54,950 nucleotides of DNA from contig JAQIBH010000083.1 in the NCBI GenBank assembly GCA_027859205.1, positions 1 through 54,950 on the forward strand, in the 5' to 3' direction. Made by a program: the position numbers and the translations under genes. The first letter of the stretch is position 1. The number at the start of each line of letters is the position of its first letter. This DNA is from Bacteroidales bacterium (GTDB lineage: Bacteria; Bacteroidota; Bacteroidia; Bacteroidales; UBA12077). A model generated the notes under the pieces. It ran no database searches and was not told the DNA's origin. It was given only the letters and a program-made list of their open reading frames with translations. Below, piece by piece: positions 41,794 through 51,807 of this stretch.

Positions 41794-42636
41794 TTAAAAT
41801 GAAAATATGTTAAAAATTTCTGATAACTGAACTGCAACTAAATCAATTATAAAAATTGCTAAAGATGAAATTACAACTGCCGAATTTGCAGCCTTACCAA
41901 CACCTTCAGTTCCATTTTCGGAAAAATAACCTTTGTAACAACTAATTATACCAATAGCAAACCCAAAGAAAAATGTTTTAATAGTTGCAGGAATTAAGTC
42001 ATTATAATGTAAAGCATCAAAAGCTTGATTTATAAATAAAGGGAACGAGATAAAACCATGCATATTTACTGCAATATAAGAACCAAGGAAAGATATGGCG
42101 TCTGAATAAAAAACCAATATTGGAATCATAAAAGTTGTTGCAAGAACACGAGTCGTAACAAGGTATTTTATGGGATTTGTTCCTGAAACTTCCATTGCAT
42201 CAATTTGTTCAGTAACACGCATAGAACCTAATTCAGCTCCTATTCCAGAACCAATTTTCCCGGCACAAATCAAAGCTGTAATTACGGGGCCAATTTCGCG
42301 AACTATCGAAACAGAAACCATACCTGGCAACCAAGACTCAGCTCCAAATTCTGCCATAACCGGTCTTGATTGCAAAGTAAGAACTAATCCCATTATAAAT
42401 GCTGTTATTCCAATTAATGGAAGCGTACTTAACCCAATAGTGTATGCCTGCTTTAGTAGCTCAGTATGCTCGTAGGGTGGTCTAAATAATTCACGAAAGA
42501 AGTTGTTCGTAAATCGACTTAATCCGCCAATCTCATTTAAAATTTTTTCAACATTTTTAAATCGGGAAAGATCAAATTCATCTTGATTTTCTTTTGCTAC
42601 CTTATTACCAAATATTTTTCTAATATTTAGTTTCAT
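41794..42636 (-). CDS. mlaE: ABC transporter permease (MlaE-like)
   Basis: 280 residues. It has about 35 extra N-terminal cytoplasmic residues compared with E. coli MlaE, an interface helix, then five to six spans. Family motifs are EFGAESWLPGMVSVSIVREIGPVITALICAGKIGSGIGAELGSM shown here as a pattern (the EIGPV...AGRxGxxxxAExG motif), then MEVSGTNPIKYLVTTRVLA and GADGVGKAANSAVV-like GTEGVGKAANSAVV. First gene of mlaEFD, 112 bp after the thioredoxin-like gene. Confidence 0.92.
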   Translation of the reverse strand: MKLNIRKIFGNKVAKENQDEFDLSRFKNVEKILNEIGGLSRFTNNFFRELFRPPYEHTELLKQAYTIGLSTLPLIGITAFIMGLVLTLQSRPVMAEFGAESWLPGMVSVSIVREIGPVITALICAGKIGSGIGAELGSMRVTEQIDAMEVSGTNPIKYLVTTRVLATTFMIPILVFYSDAISFLGSYIAVNMHGFISFPLFINQAFDALHYNDLIPATIKTFFFGFAIGIISCYKGYFSENGTEGVGKAANSAVVISSLAIFIIDLVAVQLSEIFNIFSF

Positions 42637-42748
42637 TTTTAATTAGACTTTAGTCATATTATAAAAATGTAAGTTACAAATTATTAAGGTACCTTGGAAT
42701 ATATATCAGATAAAATTTAACAGGAAAAGATTTTTTATGTTCAATAAT

Positions 42749-43084
42749 TTATTGTTCAAATAATAAATTATATGGGCGTTCGATATCTTTTCTTAATTCT
42801 TCAATTCCAATATTTCTACTTTTTCGTAAAAATTCTTTTCCATCGAAGAAAACCAAAATGGTTGGAACCGTAAAGATTGAATTTTGTGCAGCAATTTCTG
42901 GATTAACTACAGTATCACAATAAAACATTTCTATTTTAGGGAAATCAACCTGAAGTAAGTTTTGAATTTTTGGTTTTAAAACTTTACATACGTTACATTT
43001 TTCATGCGAAAAGTAAATTAGACTTGCGGGCTTGTTTTCGATACTATAGTTAAGTTCTTCGATTGAAGAAATTGTATTTATCAT
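42749..43084 (-). CDS. Thioredoxin-like protein
   Basis: 111 residues, no signal peptide. Active site CNVC in FSHEKCNVCKVLKPKI, later FTVPTILVFFDG with the cis-Pro. CNVC is unusual against the CGPC of thioredoxin, so the redox potential and partner probably differ. It shares one base with the CoA-binding gene upstream (stop-start overlap), so the two are co-translated. Confidence 0.85.
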   Translation of the reverse strand: MINTISSIEELNYSIENKPASLIYFSHEKCNVCKVLKPKIQNLLQVDFPKIEMFYCDTVVNPEIAAQNSIFTVPTILVFFDGKEFLRKSRNIGIEELRKDIERPYNLLFEQ

Positions 43085-43443
43085 TAGTACTTATTTGCGT
43101 TTAACATTATTAAGGTACAGGCAATTGAGACTTCAATGTTGTTTTTCATTGCTATTTCAATTAATTCCTGATTTTCCGATCCTGGATTAAATATTATACG
43201 TTTTGGCTCTAGTTCAATGATGTAATTATAATATTCCTTTTGATTTTTAGGATTAAGATATAATGTAATTGTATGAATATCTTTGAATACAGGTTTTCCA
43301 ATAATAATTTTTTGCCACATGATATCTCCCTTTTTGTTACCTATGGGAACTACATCAAAGCCGTGACGGACTAAACTTTTTACCGCTTTATGCGAGAATC
43401 TGATTGGATTTGGGCTTGCTCCTAAAACAAGAGTCTTTTTCAT
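43084..43443 (-). CDS. CoA-binding domain protein
   Basis: 119 residues, a lone Rossmann CoA-binding domain (KTLVLGASPNPIRFSHKAVKSL, GFDVVPIGNKKG, IIFNPGSENQEL, IACTLIML), as in the YccU family. It probably binds CoA or an acyl-CoA or nucleotide; no catalytic residues are known. It is paired with the thioredoxin-like gene. Confidence 0.85.
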   Translation of the reverse strand: MKKTLVLGASPNPIRFSHKAVKSLVRHGFDVVPIGNKKGDIMWQKIIIGKPVFKDIHTITLYLNPKNQKEYYNYIIELEPKRIIFNPGSENQELIEIAMKNNIEVSIACTLIMLNANKY

Positions 43444-43563
43444 ATTTAATTATAGTATAAATAAAAAGTCCAATAATTTGATTTGTTGTGAATTATGATT
43501 TAAAAATCATTAACAAAATCAAATTGAAAGATAAGGAAAATTAGCAAAGAATAAAAGTGATAT

Positions 43564-44046
43564 TTATGTTTGTTTTTGGATTAACACAACAGCATGAGCA
43601 GAGATACCTTCTTCTCTGCCTACAAATCCTAATTTCTCAGTAGTAGTTGCTTTTACCGAAATATTATCCTGATTTGTATTTAAAACAGATGCTAATGTTT
43701 TAGTTATTTCCGGAATGTATTCCTGTATTTTTGGTTTTTGTAAACAGATTGTAGAATCTATATTAACTAAGGAATAACCTTTATATGAAACAAGACTTAA
43801 TGTTTTTTGTAATAGGATTTTACTATCAATGTTTTTAAAATCTTGGTTTGTATCGGGAAAATGATAACCTATATCTCGTAATGCTGCAGCACCTATAAGA
43901 GCATCGCATATAGCATGAATTAATACATCTCCGTCGGAATGAGCAATACAACCTTTTGTATGAGGTATTTTTATTCCTCCAAGGAATAGCTCTCTACCTT
44001 CCTCTAATTGATGTACGTCATATCCATGACCTATTCTAAAACTCAT
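43564..44046 (-). CDS. ispF: 2-C-methyl-D-erythritol 2,4-cyclodiphosphate synthase
   Basis: 160 residues. Zinc ligands are in GHGYDVHQL (Asp, His) and HAICDAL (His42-type). HSDGDVLIHA and the closing EKLGFVGREEGISAHAVVLI are diagnostic. It carries out the cyclisation step of the non-mevalonate isoprenoid pathway. It overlaps porV by one base, so it is translated from the porV transcript. Confidence 0.96.
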   Translation of the reverse strand: MSFRIGHGYDVHQLEEGRELFLGGIKIPHTKGCIAHSDGDVLIHAICDALIGAAALRDIGYHFPDTNQDFKNIDSKILLQKTLSLVSYKGYSLVNIDSTICLQKPKIQEYIPEITKTLASVLNTNQDNISVKATTTEKLGFVGREEGISAHAVVLIQKQT

Positions 44047-45197
44047 TATCCCTGTTTTTCTCTTTTTTGCATTCTTAAAGCCTGAAAATCTAATCCAAGT
44101 GTAAATCGCATTGTATTTGCTAATGGATTATTTTGTTTAACTGGAACAAGATATGAAAAATCTATTGTAAATACATTTAATTTTAATCCAACTCCTACTG
44201 TAAAATATTTTCTATTTCCTTTTAATTCGTGTTCATGAAAATAACCACCACGAACTGCAAATTGGTTCGCATACCAATACTCAGCACCCACAGAATATTT
44301 AATTTCATGTAATTCTTCTTCCCATCCACCTGGTGCATCATAAAAAGATTGCAACATTCCCTCCGGAACAGAAATATCGTTTTCAGTACTATCCGGGGTT
44401 GGAACTAGAAATTTATTGACATCGAATGCAAGAGTTAATGAATTATATTCATCAATATCGTATTTAATTGCAGTTCCAATTTTTAAATTCGTTGGTATAA
44501 AATCCTTTTGCACATCTGTGTACGAAATTTTAGATCCAATATTCGAAATATTAATACCAAAGGAAAGAGTATAATTGTAGTCTCTAAATTTTAATTTGTC
44601 GTTTAAATAATACATTGAAACATCTGCTGCTACAGCATTACCTGCTTTTGTTTCAGCTCCTGCAACTTCCGTTCCTCCAGTTATATCTGATCTAATATAC
44701 CTGAATGCAATACCCCCTGATATTTTTTCAGAAAATGCTCTAGCATATGTCATATCAAATGATAATTCATATGGTGAATGTTGCCCACTAGATTCACCTA
44801 TTTCATTGGTAAATTGAATATCGCCTAAATCAAAATATAATAATGAAACAGCTACAGTTTGTTTCTTGTCTAAACGTTTATAATACGATAAATATCCTAA
44901 ATTAATATCGTTTACCAAATTTCTTAACCAAGGTGTATATGATACCGCGAGTCCCATATCACTTTCGATAAATGCATATTTCGCGGGATTCCAGTGCATT
45001 GAACTATAATCGGCAGATGTGGCAGCACCAACATCACCCATAGCACCAGCTCTTGAATCTGGAGCAATAGTTAAAAAAGATGCGGAGTATTCAAGCGGAT
45101 TGTTTGATCCAGCCAAATCTTCAGTATCAATTTGACCAATAATATTAAAACTAAAAAAGATTAAAAGTATTGCAAGTGCATAAATTTTCTTCATCAT
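44046..45197 (-). CDS. porV: Type IX secretion outer-membrane protein PorV
   Basis: 383 residues. Signal peptide ending FNIIGQ, then the family start NPLEYSASFLTIAPDSRAG with GAMGDVGAATSADYSSMHWNPAKYA, and a 14-strand FadL-like barrel to the end. PorV shuttles cargo bound by its C-terminal signal from the translocon to PorU for cleavage and anchoring. It is found next to porU and near gldJ, as in Flavobacterium. A TAnnTTTG box lies in the porU-porV gap. Confidence 0.93.
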   Translation of the reverse strand: MMKKIYALAILLIFFSFNIIGQIDTEDLAGSNNPLEYSASFLTIAPDSRAGAMGDVGAATSADYSSMHWNPAKYAFIESDMGLAVSYTPWLRNLVNDINLGYLSYYKRLDKKQTVAVSLLYFDLGDIQFTNEIGESSGQHSPYELSFDMTYARAFSEKISGGIAFRYIRSDITGGTEVAGAETKAGNAVAADVSMYYLNDKLKFRDYNYTLSFGINISNIGSKISYTDVQKDFIPTNLKIGTAIKYDIDEYNSLTLAFDVNKFLVPTPDSTENDISVPEGMLQSFYDAPGGWEEELHEIKYSVGAEYWYANQFAVRGGYFHEHELKGNRKYFTVGVGLKLNVFTIDFSYLVPVKQNNPLANTMRFTLGLDFQALRMQKREKQG

Positions 45198-45219
45198 AAT
45201 TTATTAAAATTTAAGAGGG

Positions 45220-45227
45220 CAAATATA
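45220..45227 (-). promoter_or_regulatory. -7 box in the porU-porV gap
   Basis: TATATTTG on the minus strand, 23 bp before the porV start. No clear TTTG 19 bp upstream. Confidence 0.4.
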
Positions 45228-45251
45228 TGGTTATTGTTAATTAATATGAAA

Positions 45252-48200
45252 TTATTTTAAAATAACGAGCTTCTCAATTTCCTTAACTGTTTCTCCATCA
45301 ATTGTTCTAACTTTTAATTGATAAATATAAACGCCTCTTCCAAGTTTATCCCCAAAATCATCGAGGCCATTCCAGTTTATAGGTTCAGAACGAAATGCAT
45401 TTGAATTTATTATTGAGTTTATTGTTTTTACAATTTTCCCTGAAATAGTAAATACCTGAATTAGGACTTCTAAATCCTCGTTAGGCCTGTTATGATCGAA
45501 ATAAAATGATGTTTGATCAGTGAAAGGATTCGGGTAATTAAATAGATTTCTGATAGCTAAATTTTCCGATTCGGCAACTATAAAATCTAAATTCTCTTCA
45601 GATGAGTTATTGTAAACGTCCCAAACTTTTAATTTTAAATTATGATCGCCGTTTTCCAATTCTGAAAATAAATATTCTATTTTTCCCTTCTGATATTCAT
45701 CAATATCCGATTCATAATAATCATTTAATACAATAATATTATTGCTGTTGTTGTCCAATATTGCTGTTATATCATGTCCTAATCCATTTCCAACGGTATT
45801 TATTCCACTACTATCCGTAAGCACGGCAAAAAGTATTGGATTTTCATCGGTAATACCACCACTAACAAAATTTTCATCGTTCATGTAAATTTGAATATTT
45901 GGACCGATTTTATCTAAATCAGCATTAAGGCTCGAACCTCCAATTATAAAATTATCAAAATAACCTTTAGCGTCATTTTCTGAGTTTAAAGCATAATAAC
46001 TTATTTTACCATTATCAAAATTATATGAAATATCTTTTGGTACAACAAAACTGAATTTAAACATGCCATTTATAACACTTGCTTTTCCTTTGTAAAGAAT
46101 ATTATTTTGTATTTGAAAATCCATTGTTGTAGTACCGTCGTTTCCAAGAGTTGTTATTGTTCTTTCTTTATCTAATACTAATGGATATACAATACCATTG
46201 TATGATGTCAAGACTACACCTGTTTCATTTTCAATATGTCCGTGAACAGTAACTTTTGATAACGCTTTTAAAGTGTCGGTATAATTAGTAACACTGTTAT
46301 GATTTAACGAATCTGTTATTATGTTAAAGTTTGGTAATGGCATTTTTAGAGCAGGATCACCCAATAATGTAAAGTTTCGTTTGTTATTATTAGTTCCTGA
46401 TGCATTCTTTGCCAATCGAATGATGTCACCTAATGCTCGAAAATTTCCTTTTTGATCTTTTTCAAAAACGTAATTGTAAAAATTGCGATTTAAGGTGTAA
46501 TTCGGACTCGAATATACCAGTCTTGTAGTTGAAAAAAGTGCAATGCCACCACCAAGTGGATTAAGTAATACTTGTTCTCCGGCCGATGTGTATTTATGAT
46601 TATCAAATCGACTGAATTCACATGTAGCGGTCATAAAAATTGCAAGCTTATCAGTATTGACCCATGAATTGATATCATCGATTGATACAATCCGTTCATG
46701 TGCTAACCCAGCTTCACCACCATGCCCGGTATAATTAAATATTAAAACGCCGTTATTTATTTCATCGTTTATTAATCGGTTAACTTCAGGATAGCTTTCG
46801 TCAACAGCCGATGATTCTTGTGGAAATGCATCCAAATACAATTTATTAATAAAGAAATAATGATAGGTAGTATCAACAAAACTAGCTAAACGATCAGCGT
46901 CTCGCATATGTACATTATTATCTTCATCATCGCCAACAAAACAAATTGAATTTAGCCAATTGCCATTATTTTCTGGATTTATGTATGATTTTATTTTATC
47001 TACAATTTGTTGAGCTTCTTCAGTTGATTTTACAGGAAGTCTTCCAATTCCCAAATCAACTAAGCCAGAGTTGTCATTTTCAATATTATCGGTTGGATCA
47101 AGAAGTCCGAAAAAATCATCGGTAACAAAAGAAGCAGTTGGTTCTAAAGAATTGACTGATTGATATGTTAAAACATAATTTATATTATTAGCTGTGATTG
47201 ATTTATGATCATATGATCCATCGCCAATAAAAAGTAAGTATTTTAATGTGTCACTTACCGATGGTCGATTATAAATCATTCTGGCAAAATTTCTAAACGC
47301 AGTTGCGTCAGGTGTGCCTGATGAAAACTCATTAAAAATTTGTTCAGGTGTTACAATTTCAACTGAAAGCCCTTCTTGAGTATGAATATTTGCTATTTCA
47401 TTTGCTTGAGAAATAAAATCGGGATACGATATAATTATCATATCTCTATGATTAATGCTATGTAGGTTTTGCTTTTCTACGCTTCCAATTAATTCCGGTG
47501 TTATAATATTATCGATATTAAAAGCTATAAACTCATTTAAACCTGGCGCGACATTTACTTTAATTACAGAAGTACTTGAATTATATGCCACGTTTAAATT
47601 CGTTACTTGAAATGGATTTGTTACATCCCAGATCTTAGTTGATGAATTTGTATTATTAATTTCAAATTCAATAATTTTTGAGACTGCTTCTGTATTATAA
47701 TATCTAAAAATAAGCTGATCATCATGCATCGATAATTGTCGTTCGGCATTTAGAGTTATATAATCGAGCCAACCTTCCGATGAAGCTGAAGATTTATTAT
47801 AATTGATGTTAATAGTGAAATTGTCAGTTGAACTTGTAAAATCTCCATTAGCTGTATTTTTGTAAGCGTACGTTGAATTGTAATTGCTTAAATTTACGGC
47901 TGCGATTTCTTGATTAATTACTTTTAACTTGGAAGTGATGTCAAACGAAGTACTTGCAGATGATCTTGCGGCTAAAGCTGCCCTTAATCGAATTTCTTCG
48001 GAATTTATAAGATTTGGAAATTCAAAATCAAAATCAAAATTTGTGTTTATGTCAAAATGTTCTCCAAACCATAATTGCCCTGATTCTAACAAATTCTCAA
48101 GTTCTTTCTCGTAATGAATAACATCAATAAAAGAATTATTAGTTTCAACAATACTACCAACAGGATTACTAATTGTGCTTATTGTATTTACTGTGACAAC

Positions 48201-49034
48201 GTCCTCAGTTAGAAACAAATAATTTGAATTTGAATAAAGATGTTTAGTTTTATAATAAAAATTATTACTGGTATCATATTGTAGTTTGTCGGGTCCTTTG
48301 GCATAAAATAAAATGTAATCAACTCCATTAAAAATATCATATTGCAACAAATCATCCGGACATGGATCTGAGTTAAGTAAAGGTAACATACCGGTAGAAT
48401 TTCCAAAAACTTTAACATTTCCAGGATTTGTAAAACCCATATTAATTAAATCGGCATATGAAATCTTATAGATTCCATCATTATCAACTTTTATTTTATT
48501 CCAATTTCCATTTTTTAATACAGATTCCGTAATAAAATTCGATGATTTTACCTTTGAAGAAACGGTTTTGCTTTTAGGAATTAATTCTAAGTCAAAAGAA
48601 GTAACTTTTTCTATTTGTCCGGTAAACTGATTCTTTATAAATGGCAACAAGTTAAATTGAAGATAAGCCTGTTTCCTCTTATAGTTAATTTCATAATTAA
48701 AAGAGATATTGTCAGGAATACGATTCTTATATTTTATTATTGTTTGTTCATTATCAGCAAGTTTTTCGTATTTAATATTTGTTACATTAATATCAACCAG
48801 AGAATTAATCTTTATTAATTCAAAATAATATGGAAAATTAGTTTCTTGATCATAATAATATGCATCATCAAAAAACAGAAACTCAGTTTTATTTATGTTT
48901 TTCTGATTTATTTGATAATAGTATGAAATGGTTTTAGGAGATTGCCAATTTATTTTTCTATTTAATATCTTATTCTGACCAAATGTGTATAAAATGATGA
49001 AAAATAATATACTGAAAATGAGGATTCTTTTCAT
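45252..49034 (-). CDS. porU: Type IX secretion sortase/signal peptidase PorU
   Basis: About 1260 residues. The start at 49034 (MKRILIFS...) gives a normal signal peptide ending LYTFGQ; an in-frame start 30 bp earlier would add MFLCIKLSNL in front of it. The N-terminal beta region is followed by a C25 (gingipain-like) peptidase domain with catalytic His in NYTGHGGEAG (about residue 768) and Cys in MTATCEFSRFD (about residue 803). A further Ig-like region and a FlgD/type-A-like C-terminal domain (NYPNPFTDQTSFYFD, GRGVYIYQLKV) follow. PorU removes the C-terminal signals of T9SS cargo and joins the cargo to a lipid or polysaccharide anchor. The sequence looks intact. Confidence 0.95.
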   Translation of the reverse strand: MKRILIFSILFFIILYTFGQNKILNRKINWQSPKTISYYYQINQKNINKTEFLFFDDAYYYDQETNFPYYFELIKINSLVDINVTNIKYEKLADNEQTIIKYKNRIPDNISFNYEINYKRKQAYLQFNLLPFIKNQFTGQIEKVTSFDLELIPKSKTVSSKVKSSNFITESVLKNGNWNKIKVDNDGIYKISYADLINMGFTNPGNVKVFGNSTGMLPLLNSDPCPDDLLQYDIFNGVDYILFYAKGPDKLQYDTSNNFYYKTKHLYSNSNYLFLTEDVVTVNTISTISNPVGSIVETNNSFIDVIHYEKELENLLESGQLWFGEHFDINTNFDFDFEFPNLINSEEIRLRAALAARSSASTSFDITSKLKVINQEIAAVNLSNYNSTYAYKNTANGDFTSSTDNFTININYNKSSASSEGWLDYITLNAERQLSMHDDQLIFRYYNTEAVSKIIEFEINNTNSSTKIWDVTNPFQVTNLNVAYNSSTSVIKVNVAPGLNEFIAFNIDNIITPELIGSVEKQNLHSINHRDMIIISYPDFISQANEIANIHTQEGLSVEIVTPEQIFNEFSSGTPDATAFRNFARMIYNRPSVSDTLKYLLFIGDGSYDHKSITANNINYVLTYQSVNSLEPTASFVTDDFFGLLDPTDNIENDNSGLVDLGIGRLPVKSTEEAQQIVDKIKSYINPENNGNWLNSICFVGDDEDNNVHMRDADRLASFVDTTYHYFFINKLYLDAFPQESSAVDESYPEVNRLINDEINNGVLIFNYTGHGGEAGLAHERIVSIDDINSWVNTDKLAIFMTATCEFSRFDNHKYTSAGEQVLLNPLGGGIALFSTTRLVYSSPNYTLNRNFYNYVFEKDQKGNFRALGDIIRLAKNASGTNNNKRNFTLLGDPALKMPLPNFNIITDSLNHNSVTNYTDTLKALSKVTVHGHIENETGVVLTSYNGIVYPLVLDKERTITTLGNDGTTTMDFQIQNNILYKGKASVINGMFKFSFVVPKDISYNFDNGKISYYALNSENDAKGYFDNFIIGGSSLNADLDKIGPNIQIYMNDENFVSGGITDENPILFAVLTDSSGINTVGNGLGHDITAILDNNSNNIIVLNDYYESDIDEYQKGKIEYLFSELENGDHNLKLKVWDVYNNSSEENLDFIVAESENLAIRNLFNYPNPFTDQTSFYFDHNRPNEDLEVLIQVFTISGKIVKTINSIINSNAFRSEPINWNGLDDFGDKLGRGVYIYQLKVRTIDGETVKEIEKLVILK

Positions 49035-49176
49035 TAGGTTTGATAATTTTATACAAAGAAACAAAACTTTATTATAAGTAATAATGAATTCTTAAATTCG
49101 TTAACTTTAAAAACATAGCCAATAAAACGATTATAAACAAGTTAATATTGTAAGTACAGTTATAGCATTTTCTTAA

Positions 49177-50151
49177 ATGAGAAAGATTTTTATTATAATA
49201 ATGATATTAAGTGTTTATAAGGCATATTGTCAGGATGTTGAATTCTCACAGTATTATGCAAATCCTTTATATTTGAATCCAGCATTTGCAGGTTCAGATG
49301 AATTTGCCAGAGTATCGTTAAATTATAGAACAATTTTACCAACCTCTTTTGGCGATTACAGTACATATAGTGCATCATTTGATAAATACTATGAGGCATT
49401 AAGTGGTGGCATTGGATTTCAAATCATGAACGACAAGCAAGCTCAGGGCGTAATTAGTGATTTAGGATTTAGTCTTTTATATTCATATCACACCCAATTA
49501 AAAAAAAGATGGTCATTAGCTACAGGGTTTAGAATTGGATATAATATAAAAACCTTAAACAGTAGTGGTTTAGTTTACCCTGACATGATTGATCCGGTAA
49601 ATGGCATTTCAAATTCAGGTATGGAAAGCGAACTTTATCAAAAATCTTTATATTTTGATTTTTCGTTTGGAATGTTAACATGGTATGAGAATTATTTTGG
49701 AGGAATTACAATAGATCATATTACTAAGCCACAAATATCACTAGGTAGTGATGATCCTGGACCAATTGAAAGGAAGTATACGATTCATGGTGGAATGGAA
49801 ATCCCTTTTTATAATAACTTGCGAAGAGTTCATATGACTATGTCTCCAAATCTAATATTTCAGATGCAGGGTGCATCATCAAAATTAAATTTAGGTGTTT
49901 ATTTAAATAAAAATTTTATAACTAGTGGAGTTTGGTTAAAAACAAATACAAATTTTAATTTAACAGGTTGTGTTCTGATGTTTGGATACTTAACCGATTA
50001 CTCAACATTTTCATACAGCTACGATGTGCCTTTTTATTTAGGAGATTTAAGTGGGATAATTTCAGGTGGTCATGAGGTAACCTTTTTATATAAATTCATG
50101 TATAAAAGAAAGAGAAAAAAAATGAAGGCAATAAAATGTCCTAAAATTTAG
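49177..50151 (+). CDS. PorP/SprF family outer-membrane protein
   Basis: 324 residues. Signal peptide ending KAYCQ, then QDVEFSQYYANPLYLNPAFAGS, the family signature, with barrel strands after it. It ends in a strongly basic tail YKRKRKKMKAIKCPKI. It is homologous to the protein at 1126 but diverged. It lies between porU (divergent) and gldJ, not next to a CHU_C adhesin, so it may be the PorP-like core component or serve a cargo encoded elsewhere. The gap to gldJ is 73 bp. Confidence 0.9.
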   Translation: MRKIFIIIMILSVYKAYCQDVEFSQYYANPLYLNPAFAGSDEFARVSLNYRTILPTSFGDYSTYSASFDKYYEALSGGIGFQIMNDKQAQGVISDLGFSLLYSYHTQLKKRWSLATGFRIGYNIKTLNSSGLVYPDMIDPVNGISNSGMESELYQKSLYFDFSFGMLTWYENYFGGITIDHITKPQISLGSDDPGPIERKYTIHGGMEIPFYNNLRRVHMTMSPNLIFQMQGASSKLNLGVYLNKNFITSGVWLKTNTNFNLTGCVLMFGYLTDYSTFSYSYDVPFYLGDLSGIISGGHEVTFLYKFMYKRKRKKMKAIKCPKI

Positions 50152-50195
50152 TTATATTTGTGTGTGAAATCTTGTTTACAGAATATAAAAAGCAT

Positions 50196-50203
50196 TATAT
50201 TTG
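50196..50203 (+). promoter_or_regulatory. -7 box upstream of gldJ
   Basis: TATATTTG, 21 bp before the start codon. A second TATATTTG sits at 50153-50160. CTTG at 50171-50174 is the nearest -33-like sequence (21-bp spacer). Confidence 0.45.
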
Positions 50204-50224
50204 AAATAAAAAATAACAATTACT

Positions 50225-51742
50225 ATGAACGTTAAGTTAAACATTTTCCCTTTAGTATTTATTAGCCTAATAATTGTTACTGGATGTAGCTTATTCGGTG
50301 GCGGAGGGAACAAATCAACACAATCGGGAAGCGAATCTCAAACTACTGGTTGGTCATATAATGATCCAGATAATGGAGGCTTCGAAGTAAAAACAGATTA
50401 TGTAGAAAAAGTTGGACCAGGTTTAGTACTCATAGAAGGTGGTACCTATACAATGGGTCAAACTGAACAGGATGTTACTTATGACTGGAATAATGTTCCT
50501 CGTAGAGTTACTGTTGCATCTTTTTATATGGACCAAACTGAAGTTAGAAATGTTGATTATAGAGAATATCTACATTGGACAAGAAGAGTTTTCGTTGATT
50601 ATCCAGAAGTGTATAAAAATGCTAAGCCGGATTCATTGGTATGGAGAAGTCCATTAGCATATAATGAACCTTATGTTGACTATTATTTTAGTCATCCATC
50701 ATATAATGAATATCCTGTTGTTGGTGTTGATTGGTTGCAAGCTAATGATTTTTGTGCTTGGAGAACTGACAGAGTCAATGAAATGATGTTAATAAATGAA
50801 GGTATTCTTGAAGTAGATCCAAATCAGATCGGTCGTGAGAATTTTAATACCGGAGCATATTTGGCAGGTCAATATGAAGGGCTTGTTATAGAAAACTTAC
50901 CGTCATTAGATCCGAATCAGGATACGCGTAGGGTTACTATGGAGGATGGTATTTTATTACCAAAATATAGACTGCCAACGGAAGCCGAATGGGAATATGC
51001 AGCTGTTGCACTAATTGGAAACTCTATAGATGAAAGATTATATGAAAGAAGACTGTATCCATGGGATGGTCATAATGTTCGTAATGCGTATGGTAAAAAT
51101 AGAGGTATTATGATGGCGAACTTTAAACGAGGTCGTGGTGATATGATGGGTATAGCAGGTGATTTAAATGATAATGGAGCTATTACAGTACCAGTTTCTT
51201 CCTATTGGGCAAACGATTTTGGATTATATTGTATGGCTGGAAATGTTAACGAATGGGTATTAGACGTTTACAGACCTCTTTCTTATGAAGATGTTGCTGA
51301 TTTTCGCCCTTTTCGTGGTAATGTTTTTGAAACTCTTGTTAGAAACGAAGATGGAAGTATTGCTGCTAAAGATAGTTTAGGTAGAATAAAAACCAGACCT
51401 ATTACAGATGAAGAAGCGGCTGGAAGAACTAATTATAAAAAGGCTGATTATAGAAATTATCGAGACGGAGATTTGATGTCAAGAACGGACTTCCAGAATC
51501 AAGATGAAGGTAGGGGTGAAGCATCATCAGGTAAAATGTACTCTCAAGATCCAAATTATCTTGGAGGTGATTTTTCTTCGCTTGTAACTGATGATGTGAG
51601 AGTATATAAAGGTGGTTCATGGAAAGATAGAGTATATTGGTTAAATCCTGCTACTCGAAGATTCTTAGATCAAGATGAAGCACGTGACGATCTTGGTTTT
51701 AGATGTGCAATGATTAGTGTTGGTAGTCAGAGTGGGAAGTAA
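50225..51742 (+). CDS. gldJ: Gliding motility/T9SS lipoprotein GldJ
   Basis: 505 residues. Lipoprotein signal with lipobox ending VTGCS (Cys21). A Gly/Ser linker is followed by GWSYNDPDNGGFEVKTDY and a formylglycine-generating-enzyme-like domain (VLIEGGTYTMGQTEQDV, FYMDQTEVRNVDY, YPVVGVDWLQANDFCAWRTDRVNE, RLPTEAEWEYAA, GNVNEWVLDVY, ending DDLGFRCAM). The DWNNVP and WRTDRVNE segments fit GldJ better than GldK. GldJ stabilises GldK and the motility/secretion machinery on the periplasmic side of the outer membrane. Neighbours porU and porV agree. It is a structural relative of FGE; catalysis is not expected. Confidence 0.9.
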   Translation: MNVKLNIFPLVFISLIIVTGCSLFGGGGNKSTQSGSESQTTGWSYNDPDNGGFEVKTDYVEKVGPGLVLIEGGTYTMGQTEQDVTYDWNNVPRRVTVASFYMDQTEVRNVDYREYLHWTRRVFVDYPEVYKNAKPDSLVWRSPLAYNEPYVDYYFSHPSYNEYPVVGVDWLQANDFCAWRTDRVNEMMLINEGILEVDPNQIGRENFNTGAYLAGQYEGLVIENLPSLDPNQDTRRVTMEDGILLPKYRLPTEAEWEYAAVALIGNSIDERLYERRLYPWDGHNVRNAYGKNRGIMMANFKRGRGDMMGIAGDLNDNGAITVPVSSYWANDFGLYCMAGNVNEWVLDVYRPLSYEDVADFRPFRGNVFETLVRNEDGSIAAKDSLGRIKTRPITDEEAAGRTNYKKADYRNYRDGDLMSRTDFQNQDEGRGEASSGKMYSQDPNYLGGDFSSLVTDDVRVYKGGSWKDRVYWLNPATRRFLDQDEARDDLGFRCAMISVGSQSGK

Positions 51743-51764
51743 AAGATTTTTATTATAATATTTA

Positions 51765-51795
51765 AAAACCTCATTATTATTATGAGGTTTTTTTA
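51765..51795 (+). terminator. Terminator after gldJ
   Basis: AAAACCTCAT (51765-51774), a 7-nt loop, then ATGAGGTTTT (51782-51791) running into a T tract. It separates gldJ from murF only 13 bp before the murF start. Confidence 0.85.
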
Positions 51796-51807
51796 TTTAG
51801 ACTAGTA

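Noticed and set aside
50225-51742. Formylglycine-generating enzyme for sulfatases
   Set aside because: The FGE-like fold is present, but the lipobox, the GldJ-specific segments and the porU/porV neighbours indicate the structural lipoprotein, and no sulfatase gene is near.
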